Shown one piece after another: positions 34,109-42,367 of a DNA stretch of 64,000 nucleotides. The notes under the pieces are model-generated. The model had not been told where the DNA came from and ran no database searches. It saw only the letters and a program-made list of their open reading frames with translations. The stretch's first letter is position 1. Each line of letters begins with the position of its first letter. The translations under genes and the position numbers were made by a program. The DNA is from Candidatus Devosia phytovorans (GTDB lineage: Bacteria; Pseudomonadota; Alphaproteobacteria; Rhizobiales; Devosiaceae), in the NCBI GenBank assembly GCA_029202405.1, contig CP119312.1, forward strand, positions 4,253,501 through 4,317,500. The letters are read 5' to 3'.

Positions 34109-34795
34109 ATGTCACAGGACACATCACCCATTGCCCAGGCGCGGCTGCCGACCAATTCGGCAGAAGCGACCAATGCGATGATCCATTATTATCGCGCAGA
34201 AATGGGCCGCATGAATGCCTGGCGATCGCGCATCGATCTCACCAGCAATTGGGCGATTACCGTGGTTGCGGCGCTGCTTTCGGTGTCGCTGTCGACACCA
34301 ACCGCCCATCATGGCCTGTCGCTGTTTGCCATGCTGATCGTTACGCTGCTGCTCTGCGTCGAGGCGCGGCGCTATCGTTTCTACGATGTCTATCGCATGC
34401 GGGTGCGTCAGTTCGAGCGGCACTATTTCGGCCAGCTTTTCGGGCCTGAGACGGAAAGCGGCACCGAGCCATGGCTGCTGATGCTGGCGCAGGATCTGCG
34501 GCACCCCAAGTTCCGCATCACCTACCAGTTGGCGCTCCGGCGTCGGTTGCGGCGGAATTATATCTGGATGTTTCTGATCCTGCTCTTTGCCTGGGTGGTC
34601 AAGCTGGCCTCGCCTGACCTGCAGGACGGGGCAGCGCTCGATCCGGGCCGGCCGCTGCAGACGGTCATCGGCCATGCCGCCATCGGGCCGGTCCCGGGTT
34701 GGCTGGTCGTGGTGCTGATCGTGCTTTTCTTTGCAGGCCTTGCCACAGCTTCGCTCAAAGGCAAGGATCGCGGCGGCGAAGAGGTGCATGTCTGA
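34109..34795 (+). CDS. DUF2270 membrane protein
   Basis: 228 residues from ATG at 34109. The sequence fits DUF2270: NAMIHYYRAEMGRMNAWRSR, IDLTSNWAITVVAALLS, EARRYRFYDVYRMRVRQFE. Two transmembrane helices lie at about 48-85, one near 155-175 and one near 205-225. Function unknown. It follows the S4 gene by 53 bases and ends in a strong terminator. Confidence 0.88.
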   Translation: MSQDTSPIAQARLPTNSAEATNAMIHYYRAEMGRMNAWRSRIDLTSNWAITVVAALLSVSLSTPTAHHGLSLFAMLIVTLLLCVEARRYRFYDVYRMRVRQFERHYFGQLFGPETESGTEPWLLMLAQDLRHPKFRITYQLALRRRLRRNYIWMFLILLFAWVVKLASPDLQDGAALDPGRPLQTVIGHAAIGPVPGWLVVVLIVLFFAGLATASLKGKDRGGEEVHV

Positions 34796-34800
34796 CGAAG

Positions 34801-34829
34801 AAAGGCCCGGGATTGCTCCCGGGCCTTTT
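34801..34829. terminator. Terminator between DUF2270 and PRC-barrel genes
   Basis: Perfect 12-bp stem AAAGGCCCGGGA / TCCCGGGCCTTT with loop TTGC, followed by TTTTA. The stem is near-symmetrical and can also serve the convergent gene on the reverse strand. Confidence 0.9.
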
Positions 34830-34855
34830 ATCGGTCTGGCCTTGCTTGGAGGCCG

Positions 34856-35458
34856 TCAGTGGTGATGCTTGTGTTCCGGCATCTTTTCGAGCTGGTCCTT
34901 GGTCCAGCCGGTCACGGCGTGGACGTCGCCATGCTCGTCGCGCATGAATTCGAGGTCACTGGCCGGAACGGCCACTGGCTTGGCGCCAATGCCGAGAAAG
35001 CCGCCGACATCGACGATGATCTGGCTGCTGGCACCCAGGCCGTGCAGGTGAGAGACGTGGCCGATCTTGTGATCGTCGGCGCCATAAATGGTGGCGCCTT
35101 CGAGAACCGACGGGGTCAGTTCATTGGCGGCAAGGCGGACATGGTTGGAATGATCCATGGGATGTTCTCCTCTTGTTGTAGACCGGTTTAACCCGTCAGC
35201 ATCGAGGTTGTTCCCGCCGGCTTCGGAATTGGGGACCATGGTCTCGAGCCGTTCGAGCGTGTCGCCGACGCGGCGGGCAACCTCCACGTCAAAGCTTTCG
35301 TCCGGACCGCTCATTTCGTAACGGCGCAGGTCCTCAGTGCTGACGCCCGCGGTCGCGGCGAATTCGTCGGGATCGAGGCCCATGGCGAGGCGACGGTTGT
35401 GGTCGCCCTTGGGCTGGCGGCGGGCGGGGTCCTGGGCAGATTGCTGGAAAGTGGGCAT
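34856..35458 (-). CDS. HTH-like domain fused to PRC-barrel (DUF2171-like) domain; internal start likely
   Basis: 200 residues in one frame. Residues 1-80 contain a helix-turn-helix-like sequence (NRRLAMGLDPDEFAATAGVS, then TEDLRRYE). Residues 101-200 form a PRC-barrel-type domain (ATIYGADDHKIGHVSHLHGL, QIIVDVGGFLGIGAKPVAVP) ending in EHKHHH. ATG at 35158 (residue 101) has its own AGAGGAGA ribosome site, and the first ATG at 35458 has GAGGAG. Both a 200-residue fusion and a separate 100-residue PRC protein may be made. The function is unknown; such small proteins are often stress-related. Confidence 0.75.
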   Translation of the reverse strand: MPTFQQSAQDPARRQPKGDHNRRLAMGLDPDEFAATAGVSTEDLRRYEMSGPDESFDVEVARRVGDTLERLETMVPNSEAGGNNLDADGLNRSTTRGEHPMDHSNHVRLAANELTPSVLEGATIYGADDHKIGHVSHLHGLGASSQIIVDVGGFLGIGAKPVAVPASDLEFMRDEHGDVHAVTGWTKDQLEKMPEHKHHH

Positions 35459-35618
35459 GTCGGGTCTCCTCTATTGAGGAGAACAAGCATCGCCAGGGGC
35501 AAAAGGTTTCGCTCTGGCATTAACCTGCGCCAAATGGTGCGGCTTGCCAGCCTTGCAGGCGGCCATAAAACGGTTTAGCACCGGACCCGTTGAGAACCCC
35601 GCCGGACTGCCGCCCGAT

Positions 35619-35957
35619 ATGACCTATATCGTCACCGATAATTGCATCGCCTGTAAGTACACCGACTGTGTCGAAGTCTGCCCCGTGGATTGTTTCTACG
35701 AAGGCGAAAACATGCTGGTGATCCATCCGGACGAGTGTATCGACTGCGGCGTGTGCGAGCCGGAATGCCCGGCCGAGGCGATCAAGCCCGATACCGAGAG
35801 CGGGCTCGACGAATGGCTGGCGCTCAATACCAAATTTGCCTCGATCTGGCCCAACCTGACCGAACGGCGCGACCCGCTGCCCGAGGCCAAGGCGCTTGAT
35901 GGCGAAGAAGGCAAGCTGGCTAAATATTTCTCGGAAGCGCCCGGCGAGGGCGACTGA
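35619..35957 (+). CDS. fdxA: Seven-iron ferredoxin
   Basis: 112 residues from ATG at 35619. The cysteine pattern equals that of Azotobacter FdI: C9, C17 and C50 for the [3Fe-4S] cluster; C21, C40, C43 and C46 for the [4Fe-4S] cluster; C12 and C25 are extra. The C-terminal extension (NTKFASIWPNLTERRDPLPE) is typical of alphaproteobacterial FdxA. It carries electrons, partner unknown. It sits upstream of carD, as in related genomes. Confidence 0.97.
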   Translation: MTYIVTDNCIACKYTDCVEVCPVDCFYEGENMLVIHPDECIDCGVCEPECPAEAIKPDTESGLDEWLALNTKFASIWPNLTERRDPLPEAKALDGEEGKLAKYFSEAPGEGD

Positions 35958-36076
35958 AGCTGATCTGCCGCAGCTGTTGACGGGCTGTGGGGAAGCTGTG
36001 GAATCAAGCAGATTGGGCGCCTGGCCACAGGATTGTCCTCTTGCATGGGCGCGCATATGCGCTTGATTCGTAGTTT

Positions 36077-36105
36077 TTGATTTTGCCGAAAATTTGTGCT
36101 ATGGT
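36077..36105 (+). promoter_or_regulatory. Strong sigma-70 promoter between fdxA and carD
   Basis: TTGATT (36077-36082), 17-bp spacer, TATGGT (36100-36105). Transcription would start near 36112 and meet the terminator at 36139-36160 after about 50 bases. Confidence 0.65.
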
Positions 36106-36111
36106 CCCTCT

Positions 36112-36160
36112 GAATGCAGTTGAGCCCGTCACCCAGCCCGTGCCTTAAGGCACGTTTTTT
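36112..36160 (+). ncRNA. Possible ~50-base small RNA or carD leader attenuator
   Basis: The span between the predicted start near 36112 and the T-run at 36160 has no coding frame. It would make a short RNA ending in a perfect 6-bp stem. If the terminator is leaky, the RNA is the leader of carD, whose start codon is at 36330. Purely inferred from the two flanking signals. Confidence 0.4.
36139..36160 (+). terminator. Rho-independent terminator upstream of carD
   Basis: CGTGCC-TTAA-GGCACG followed by six T. It lies 170 bases before the carD start codon and 180 bases after the fdxA stop codon. Confidence 0.8.
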
Positions 36161-36329
36161 CTGACAACATCGCTAGATGTGCTGACCTCCGGACAAAGCG
36201 GATCCGGATCGCCATGGGGTTATTGCTGCGCGCGGCGTCGCGTTTCGGCGCCAGAGTATGAGTATAGGGTGGATGGTCCTTCCCGCCAGGAACCGTCCAT
36301 TTGGGGCGTCAACAAGGAGTTCCAAGACT

Positions 36330-36893
36330 ATGGTAGCCAAGAAGGTACAGACACGGCTCGGTTTCAAGACCGGTGAGTACGTCGTCTATCCGGCGCATGG
36401 CGTCGGTGTGATCGTCTCGATCGAGGAACAGGAAGTTGCCGGACTGACCCTTGAACTGTTCGTCATCAGTTTCGAACAGGATAAGCTGACCCTTCGCGTT
36501 CCCGTTGCCAAGATCAAGTCCGTCGGCATGCGCAAGCTGGCCGAAGAGGACATGGTGACCCAGGCCCTGACCACCGTTACCGGTCGCGCGCGCGTCAAGC
36601 GCACCATGTGGTCGCGTCGTGCCCAGGAATATGAAGCCAAGATCAATTCGGGCGACCTGATCGCCATTTCCGAAGTCGTGCGCGATCTCTATCGCTCCGA
36701 AGAGCAGCCCGAGCAGTCCTATTCGGAACGCCAGCTGTTCGAACAGGCCATGGATCGCATGAGCCGCGAAATCGGTGCCGTCAACAAGCTGACGCTGACC
36801 GAAGCCGTGCAGCTGATCGAAAAGAACCTGGCCAAGTCGCCCAAGCGCACCAAGGCTGATGCCGAGCCGGAAGGCGACGAAGAAGCTGCCTAA
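36330..36893 (+). CDS. carD: CarD-family transcription factor
   Basis: 187 residues from ATG at 36330, with AAGGAG ten bases upstream. The N-terminal RNA polymerase-interacting domain is FKTGEYVVYPAHGVGVIVSI, followed by the basic helical DNA-contact domain (LRVPVAKIKSVGMRKLAEED, TMWSRRAQEYEAKINSGD). CarD binds the RNA polymerase beta subunit and stabilises open complexes, notably at rRNA promoters. The acidic tail PEGDEEAA is common in the group. It ends in a good terminator. Confidence 0.97.
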   Translation: MVAKKVQTRLGFKTGEYVVYPAHGVGVIVSIEEQEVAGLTLELFVISFEQDKLTLRVPVAKIKSVGMRKLAEEDMVTQALTTVTGRARVKRTMWSRRAQEYEAKINSGDLIAISEVVRDLYRSEEQPEQSYSERQLFEQAMDRMSREIGAVNKLTLTEAVQLIEKNLAKSPKRTKADAEPEGDEEAA

Positions 36894-36920
36894 TCTTTCA
36901 GCTTCAACGACATGAACATT

Positions 36921-36947
36921 GGGCCGGTGGAAACACCGGCCCTTTTT
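36921..36947 (+). terminator. Rho-independent terminator of carD
   Basis: GGGCCGGTG-GAAA-CACCGGCCC (9-bp perfect stem) followed by TTTTT, 28 bases after the stop codon. Confidence 0.92.
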
Positions 36948-37035
36948 CGCATTTTGGGGTCCGAAGTGACACTCGATGCTAACAGTCTGCTAGCCAATTG
37001 GGCCGGATGGGCCTCCGGATTGAAGCTGGTGCTAC

Positions 37036-37866
37036 TCAGATCTTGCCCAGAACATCGCCCAGCCGGCTCGTGGCACTACCGGGCTTGAGCGGTTGCTGCT
37101 GGCTTTCATGCGGCACCCAGCCGGAGAGCCAGATGATTTCCAGCGTCGCGCGGATACGGCCGTCGGCATCGCCGTCGCGGGCTGCATAGGCTTCGGCTGC
37201 GGCCGCCAAGAGGGTGGGCGTCGCCAGGCGTTTTGGTCGGTCCATCAGGGGGTTGGAGGCGCCGAGTGCCTTGAGTTCGGCCATCAGGGCGAAGGGGCTG
37301 GCATAGCGCACGACATGGGTTTCGACATCGGCGACGGGCAGGGCAAGGCCGGCGCGCTGCAGCAGGGCGCCGGCATCGCGCACCTGGATCATCGGCGCCA
37401 CCCGCGCCGCCGCGCCGCCCCATATCTCTATGTCAGCGCTGAGGAAAGCCTCGCGCAATTCAGTCAGCGTCTCGCCGCCCAGCGCTGCCACCATCAGCAG
37501 GCCGTCGGGCGCCAGATGCTTCCGCAAGCGCGCCAGATAGCCAGGCACGTCATTGATCGCCTGCAGCTCCAGCAGCGAGACAATCAGATGATAGTTTTCC
37601 CCGCTCAGCGGGGGCATGTCATCATGGCTGTCGAAGGCCCTGTAGCGCTCAAAGGTAAAGCTGGCGCTGGCGGTGCGGCCTGACGACGGGAGTTTTTCGA
37701 GATCGGGGCCAATAATGGCGGCCCTGGAGAAATCGCGGATCAGCGCGGCCAGCCTATCCTCGAGATCGGCTAGAATGAGATCGGTAACGAAGTCGCTGGT
37801 TTCCGTACGCCGCGCCAGGTGGCGGGCGATCAGGGGCTTGTCGAAAATGGCGGGCGGCTGGGTCAT
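37036..37866 (-). CDS. SAM-dependent methyltransferase (BioC/NDUFAF5-like)
   Basis: 276 residues from ATG at 37866. Begins PAIFDKPLIARHLARR, as in relatives of mitochondrial NDUFAF5, which hydroxylates or methylates complex I parts. The SAM-binding region is degenerate (AAIIGPDLEKL in place of a Gly-rich loop), and the later LPPLSGENYHLIVSLLELQA and APDGLLMVAALGGETLTELR regions are well kept. The target is unknown. It is divergent from comF, an arrangement common in rhizobia-related genomes. Confidence 0.82.
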   Translation of the reverse strand: MTQPPAIFDKPLIARHLARRTETSDFVTDLILADLEDRLAALIRDFSRAAIIGPDLEKLPSSGRTASASFTFERYRAFDSHDDMPPLSGENYHLIVSLLELQAINDVPGYLARLRKHLAPDGLLMVAALGGETLTELREAFLSADIEIWGGAAARVAPMIQVRDAGALLQRAGLALPVADVETHVVRYASPFALMAELKALGASNPLMDRPKRLATPTLLAAAAEAYAARDGDADGRIRATLEIIWLSGWVPHESQQQPLKPGSATSRLGDVLGKI

Positions 37867-37908
37867 GTCGATCTTGCGGCCAGATGGGGCTGTGGCACTA
37901 TCTGCCTT

Positions 37909-38706
37909 ATGGAGAGGCATGAGGGGCTTGTCAAAACCGGTCTTTGGGCCAGCGGCCTGGCGCGTGGTGCGCAGACGCTGGGCAACATGCTGCTCGACCT
38001 CGCCTATCCGCCTGTCTGCCTCAATTGCGAGGCGCCGATCGCAACGGCAGACGGGCTTTGCGGACCGTGTTTTACAAGGCTCCGACCAATCACCGCGCCG
38101 CTCTGTCCGATCATGGGCCTGCCCTTTGAAATCTCCCTAGGGCCAGGCGCGCTCTCCGCAGAGGCCCTGGCCGATCCGCCGCCTTTCGGGCGGGCGCGGG
38201 CAGCGGTGATCTACAATGAGGTGGCGCGCACGCTGGTCTCCCGCCTCAAATATGGCGACCGGCCCGAGCTGGCGCGCTTTTGTGCGCGGTTGATGGCTGG
38301 TGCTGGGCATGAATTGTGGGCCGGCGAACCGGTGCTGGTGCCGGTGCCGCTGCATCCGGCGCGGCAGCGCGAGCGGCGCTATAACCAGTCGGCGGAGCTG
38401 GCGCAGGCCCTCGGCAGGCTCACCCGGCTCCGGGTCGATCCCCTGTTGGTGCGGCGTATTCGCAAGACGCGACAACAGGTTGGTCTATCTGGCGATGGCC
38501 GCCAGCGGAACGTCGCCGGTGCCTTTGCCGTTCACCCCGGCATGCTGGCACGGATCAAAGGTCGCCGCGTGGTTGTGGTGGACGATGTCTATACGACGGG
38601 CGCCACGACCAAGGCGGTGACACGGGCCTTGCGCAAGGCGGGCGTTGAATCCATTGACGTGATGACCTTTGCCCGCGTTGTCATCGGGGCAGAACTGCCC
38701 ATATAA
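37909..38706 (+). CDS. comF: ComF-family phosphoribosyltransferase-like protein
   Basis: 265 residues from ATG at 37909. The N-terminal zinc-ribbon-like region has CLNCEAPIATADGLCGPC. The C-terminal phosphoribosyltransferase-type site is VVVVDDVYTTGATTKA, and the intermediate RRYNQSAELAQALGR and RNVAGAFAV segments are typical of ComF/GntX proteins linked to DNA uptake and use. It starts an operon-like run with grxC, the amidase and DUF1178. Confidence 0.92.
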   Translation: MERHEGLVKTGLWASGLARGAQTLGNMLLDLAYPPVCLNCEAPIATADGLCGPCFTRLRPITAPLCPIMGLPFEISLGPGALSAEALADPPPFGRARAAVIYNEVARTLVSRLKYGDRPELARFCARLMAGAGHELWAGEPVLVPVPLHPARQRERRYNQSAELAQALGRLTRLRVDPLLVRRIRKTRQQVGLSGDGRQRNVAGAFAVHPGMLARIKGRRVVVVDDVYTTGATTKAVTRALRKAGVESIDVMTFARVVIGAELPI

Positions 38707-38739
38707 GAATAACCGCCTCTTCTCGAAGGAGAATTTCAG

Positions 38740-38994
38740 ATGGCCAAGATTGAAATCTATACGACGCCGACCTGCCCCTATTGTCACGCCGCCAAGTCGC
38801 TGCTCAATGAAAAGGGTGCTGACTATACCGAAATTACCGTGCTTGATCCCGACCTGCGCGCCGCGATGACCCAGCGCGCGCATGGCCGCCGCACCGTGCC
38901 GCAGATCTTTATCGGCGAGACACATGTCGGTGGTTATGATGATATGGCTGCGCTCGACCGCGAAGGCGGCCTCGACAAGCTGCTGGCGTCGTAG
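38740..38994 (+). CDS. grxC: Glutaredoxin 3
   Basis: 84 residues, the normal size for Grx3. Dithiol active site CPYC (C12, C15), cis-proline region RRTVPQIFIGETHVGGYDD for glutathione binding. It reduces disulfides with glutathione. AAGGAG lies upstream of the ATG. It is 33 bases after comF and 6 bases before the amidase gene. Confidence 0.97.
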   Translation: MAKIEIYTTPTCPYCHAAKSLLNEKGADYTEITVLDPDLRAAMTQRAHGRRTVPQIFIGETHVGGYDDMAALDREGGLDKLLAS

Positions 38995-39000
38995 CCTTCC

Positions 39001-39831
39001 ATGAAAATCGCTGCCATCCAGATGCGGTCCGGGCTTGACCCCGAGGCCAATCTTGCGGCCCTCGAGCCCATGCTGGCCGAGGCCGCCGCGGCCGGCGTCA
39101 CCTATGCGCTGACACCGGAAGTGACGGTTATCTTTCCGGAAAATCGCGAGCAGCTCAAAAGCGTTGCCGCGCCTTTCGAGGATCATCCGCAGCTGCGCCG
39201 CATTGGCGAACTGGCCAGGCAGCACAACATGTTCGTCCATATCGGCTCGCTTGCCGTGCCGCTGGAGGATGGCCGCTTTGCCAATCGCTCGGTGCTGTTC
39301 GGGCCCGATGGCGCGATTGTTGATACCTATGACAAGATCCATCTGTTCGATGCCGATATTGCCGGGCTCAATGCCTACCGCGAAAGTGCCACCTATGCCG
39401 GAGGCGAGCGGGCGGTAACGGCGAAACTGGGTGAATTCACCCTGGGCATGTCGATCTGCTACGACATGCGTTTTCCCAAGCTTTACAATAGCCTCGCCAA
39501 TGCTGGAGCAAACCTGATCGCCGTGCCGGCGGCCTTTACCGTGCCGACGGGGCAGGCACATTGGCATGTGCTGCTGCGTGCCCGCGCCATCGAAACAGGC
39601 TCCTATGTCATTGCCGCGGCGCAGGGTGGCCATCATCCCAATGGCCGTGCCACCTATGGCCATTCGCTGGTGATCGATCCCTGGGGCCGCATCATCGCCG
39701 AACTGGAGCATGACGAACCAGGCGTGCTGCTGGCCGAAATTGGCGTGGATCATGTGGCCGACGCGCGGGCGCGCATACCGGCTCTGGCCAATGCGCGAAA
39801 CTTTGCCCTGCCCGAGACGTTGCAGGACTAG
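39001..39831 (+). CDS. Nitrilase-family amidase (Nit1/Nit2-like)
   Basis: 276 residues. The catalytic triad of the carbon-nitrogen hydrolase family is E40 (TPEV), K112 (YDKIHLFD) and C153 (SICYDMRFP). Closest to bacterial Nit-type enzymes that hydrolyse deaminated glutathione or omega-amides, a repair role that fits its position directly after grxC. Starts 6 bases after grxC. Confidence 0.93.
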   Translation: MKIAAIQMRSGLDPEANLAALEPMLAEAAAAGVTYALTPEVTVIFPENREQLKSVAAPFEDHPQLRRIGELARQHNMFVHIGSLAVPLEDGRFANRSVLFGPDGAIVDTYDKIHLFDADIAGLNAYRESATYAGGERAVTAKLGEFTLGMSICYDMRFPKLYNSLANAGANLIAVPAAFTVPTGQAHWHVLLRARAIETGSYVIAAAQGGHHPNGRATYGHSLVIDPWGRIIAELEHDEPGVLLAEIGVDHVADARARIPALANARNFALPETLQD

Positions 39832-39887
39832 GTAATCGACCTATATCCTTCCCAACAGCGCCGCCCGGCGCATGAGACTTGTCGATC

Positions 39888-40313
39888 GTGATCCAATATT
39901 CCCTCCATTGCTCCAAAGGGCACCGCTACGACGCCTGGTTCAGGAATGCTGCGGCATTCGATGAACAGCAGGCCCGGGGCATCGTGACCTGCGCCGTCTG
40001 CGGCGATGGTACGGTGGAGAAAGCGCTAATGGCCCCGGCTGTGGCGCGCACTGATGGCAACAGGGTTTCCCTGAGTTCGTCCAATCCCGATCTCGCAAAA
40101 TTCCGCGAATTGCTGCGCGAGTATCGTCAGAAGGTCAAGAGCCAATCCGACTATGTTGGCGACCGATTTGCCGAGGAAGCGCGGAAAATCCATTTCGAGG
40201 AAGTGGAACGACGCGACATCTATGGCGAAGCCACGCGCGACGAGGTCCTGGCCCTTGCCGAAGATGGTGTCGAGTTTATGCCGCTGCCAGGCCTGCCGGA
40301 CGAGCACAACTAA
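39888..40313 (+). CDS. DUF1178-family protein
   Basis: 141 residues from GTG at 39888, which gives the usual start MIQYSLHCSKGHRYDAWF; a TTG nine bases upstream is an alternative. Two CxxC-like pairs (LHC...H and CAVCGDG) suggest zinc binding. The C-terminal half (GDRFAEEARKIHFEEVERRD, YGEATRDEVLALAEDGVEF) is strongly conserved in the family. The function is unknown. Follows the amidase gene by 56 bases. Confidence 0.9.
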   Translation: MIQYSLHCSKGHRYDAWFRNAAAFDEQQARGIVTCAVCGDGTVEKALMAPAVARTDGNRVSLSSSNPDLAKFRELLREYRQKVKSQSDYVGDRFAEEARKIHFEEVERRDIYGEATRDEVLALAEDGVEFMPLPGLPDEHN

Positions 40314-40315
40314 TC

Positions 40316-40352
40316 CCGGGCTACCCATGCCCGGCGGGAACCTCGCGTTCCC
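40316..40352. other. Two adjacent small hairpins after DUF1178
   Basis: CCGGGC-N7-GCCCGG (40316-40334) and GGGAAC-CTCGC-GTTCCC (40336-40352). No T-run follows. They may attenuate or process the transcript between DUF1178 and the aldo/keto reductase gene. Confidence 0.35.
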
Positions 40353-40397
40353 ATCCTTCCGAGCGCCACTCCCGGCGCGCAAACCGGAGATATTGCT

Positions 40398-41267
40398 ATG
40401 ACCACTCGTGATGCAGCCCTTTCGGGCACGTTCGCCATTGGCGGTGACCTTACGGTCAACCGCCTCGGTTTTGGCGCCATGCGCATTACCGGCAAGGGCA
40501 TCTGGGGTCCGCCAGAGGATCCCGAAGAGGCAAAGGCGACGTTGCGCCGCCTGCCCGAGCTCAATGTCAACTTCGTCGATACGGCCGAAAGCTATGGCCC
40601 CTATGTCAGCGAAGAGCTGATCGGGGAGGTGCTGGCGCCCTATGCCAAGGGCACGATCGTCGCCACCAAGAGCGGGCTGACCCGCCATGGTCCCGATGTC
40701 TGGCCTCAGCTCGGCCGGCCTGAATTCCTGCGTCAGGGCGCCATCCAGAGCCTGCGCCGTCTCAAGGTCGATGTCATCGACCTTTGGCAGCTGCATCGCA
40801 TCGACGCCAAGGTGCCGGCGCGGGAGCAGTTCGAGACCATTGCCCAGCTGCAGAAGGATGGCATCATCCGCCATGCCGGCCTCAGCGAGGTCAGCGTCGA
40901 AGAGATCAAGGAAGCCAGCAAGTATTTCAAGGTGACCACAGTCCAGAACATGTACAATCTCGTCAGCCGCAAGGCCGAGGATGTGCTGGATTACTGCGAG
41001 GCCAATGGCATCGGCTTCATTCCATGGCGTCCGATCGACGGCGGCAATCTTGAGAGCACCAGCGCCGAGTTCAAGGCGATCATGGACAGGCATGACGCTT
41101 CCGCCAGCCAGCTGGCGCTGGCCTGGATGCTGAAGCGCTCGCCGGTCATGCTGCCCATTCCGGGCACCGGCAAGGTCAAGCATCTGGAAGAAAACGTCGC
41201 CGCCGCGGCCATCGAGCTCAGCGACGACGAGTTCCAGACCCTCGACCGGATCGGCAAGCAGGGCTAG
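40398..41267 (+). CDS. Aldo/keto reductase
   Basis: 289 residues, (beta/alpha)8 barrel. Catalytic tetrad residues are visible: Asp and Tyr in NFVDTAESYGP, Lys in VATKSGLTR, His in WQLHRID. The NADP-binding end PGTGKVKHLEENVAAA is typical. It reduces an unknown aldehyde or ketone. Its stop overlaps that of the convergent VOC-family gene by 4 bp. Confidence 0.94.
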   Translation: MTTRDAALSGTFAIGGDLTVNRLGFGAMRITGKGIWGPPEDPEEAKATLRRLPELNVNFVDTAESYGPYVSEELIGEVLAPYAKGTIVATKSGLTRHGPDVWPQLGRPEFLRQGAIQSLRRLKVDVIDLWQLHRIDAKVPAREQFETIAQLQKDGIIRHAGLSEVSVEEIKEASKYFKVTTVQNMYNLVSRKAEDVLDYCEANGIGFIPWRPIDGGNLESTSAEFKAIMDRHDASASQLALAWMLKRSPVMLPIPGTGKVKHLEENVAAAAIELSDDEFQTLDRIGKQG

Positions 41268-42235
41268 CTCGCCGCCAGACGTACTGAAGTACCCCAAGGG
41301 TCGGCAGCGATGAGGTCGCTGCCGGCCTCTGCCATGTCCACGCCCGCTTCGGCCAGCCGCTGGCGGATGGGTTCGAGCAGCGTGGCGTCATCAAACTGCA
41401 GGGTGAATTCGGCCAGCCCGGTTTTCAGCCGGTCGCGCGGCCCCGCGCCCTCGCTTTGCCAGGTATTGACCGCCACATGATGGTGGTAGCGCCCTGATGA
41501 CATGAAGGCTGCGCCGTTGCGGCCGCGCACGATATCAAGCCCAAGCGCGCCATTGTAGAAGGCGGTGGCCGTTTCGATCTCGCCGGCGCGCAGATGGATA
41601 TGGCCGATCCGCGTGGCTTCGGGCGCGCCGGTGAAAGTATCGACATTGGTGTTGGTGAGCTGGAACAGGCTTTCCACATCGAGCGCTTCGCTACCCATCA
41701 CCACCTGGTCGCCCGCCCAGGTCCAGCTGTCCGGCGCGCGATCGGCATAGACTTCCACGCCATTGCCTTCCGGGTCGTCGAGATAGACGGCCTCGCTCAC
41801 CAGATGATCGGCAAAGCCGGTCAGCGGCACATCCATCATGGCGACATGCACCAGCCAGCGCGCCAGCTCCGTGCGCGAGGGCATGAGGAAAGCCGTATGA
41901 TAAAGCCCGGCCTCGCTGGGAGCGGAGAAGGGCGCTTCCGGCGCCGACAGCAGGGTCAGCAGCGTGGTGTCGCCGACGCCCAATGCCACCTCGTCGTTGC
42001 TTTCGCGCAAAACCTTGAGGCCGATGACCAGCTGATAATATTGCTTCATCAGGTCGATGTTGCGGGCGCGCAGGGTGACGTCGCGCACATGGATCGGTGC
42101 CTCGGTGGCTACGGTGACCTCGGGCGTCGGCGCCAGCAGCGCAAAGCCCTCGGCGCGCAAAGCATTGGTCAGCGCGGCGCTGGCGGTGGTCACGCCGGCG
42201 AGGCGCAGGAGGTGGCGGCGGGAAATCTTCGACAT
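41264..42235 (-). CDS. Tat-exported VOC-family (CatE/glyoxalase-like) protein
   Basis: 323 residues from ATG at 42235; starts at 42247 or further upstream are also possible. A twin-arginine signal SRRHLLRLAGVTTASAA opens the protein, so it should be exported folded, with its metal. Two VOC modules follow (IHVRDVTLRARNIDLMKQYY; RIGHIHLRAGEIETATAFYN), with His and Glu ligands of the kind found in catechol 2,3-dioxygenase-like CatE. Tat export of such an enzyme is unusual. The gene is divergent from that of another Tat-exported protein. Confidence 0.85.
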   Translation of the reverse strand: MSKISRRHLLRLAGVTTASAALTNALRAEGFALLAPTPEVTVATEAPIHVRDVTLRARNIDLMKQYYQLVIGLKVLRESNDEVALGVGDTTLLTLLSAPEAPFSAPSEAGLYHTAFLMPSRTELARWLVHVAMMDVPLTGFADHLVSEAVYLDDPEGNGVEVYADRAPDSWTWAGDQVVMGSEALDVESLFQLTNTNVDTFTGAPEATRIGHIHLRAGEIETATAFYNGALGLDIVRGRNGAAFMSSGRYHHHVAVNTWQSEGAGPRDRLKTGLAEFTLQFDDATLLEPIRQRLAEAGVDMAEAGSDLIAADPWGTSVRLAAS

Positions 42236-42254
42236 GCTGACGCTCATGCAAATG

Positions 42255-42274
42255 GTGTTGGCCATGGCTAACAC
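42255..42274. promoter_or_regulatory. 20-bp near-palindrome, possible operator
   Basis: GTGTT-g-GCCATGGC-t-AACAC: perfect except for one mismatched pair. It lies 8-20 bases before the start codons considered for the VOC gene, so a bound protein would block its expression. Confidence 0.4.
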
Positions 42275-42367
42275 GGGTGCGTGAGCTTGGGGCCTGACAA
42301 GCGCGTGTGCCAGTACGATCGCGCGCAAACGCAGCGTTCGCCGGGCAGGATATATCGATGTCGGGGG

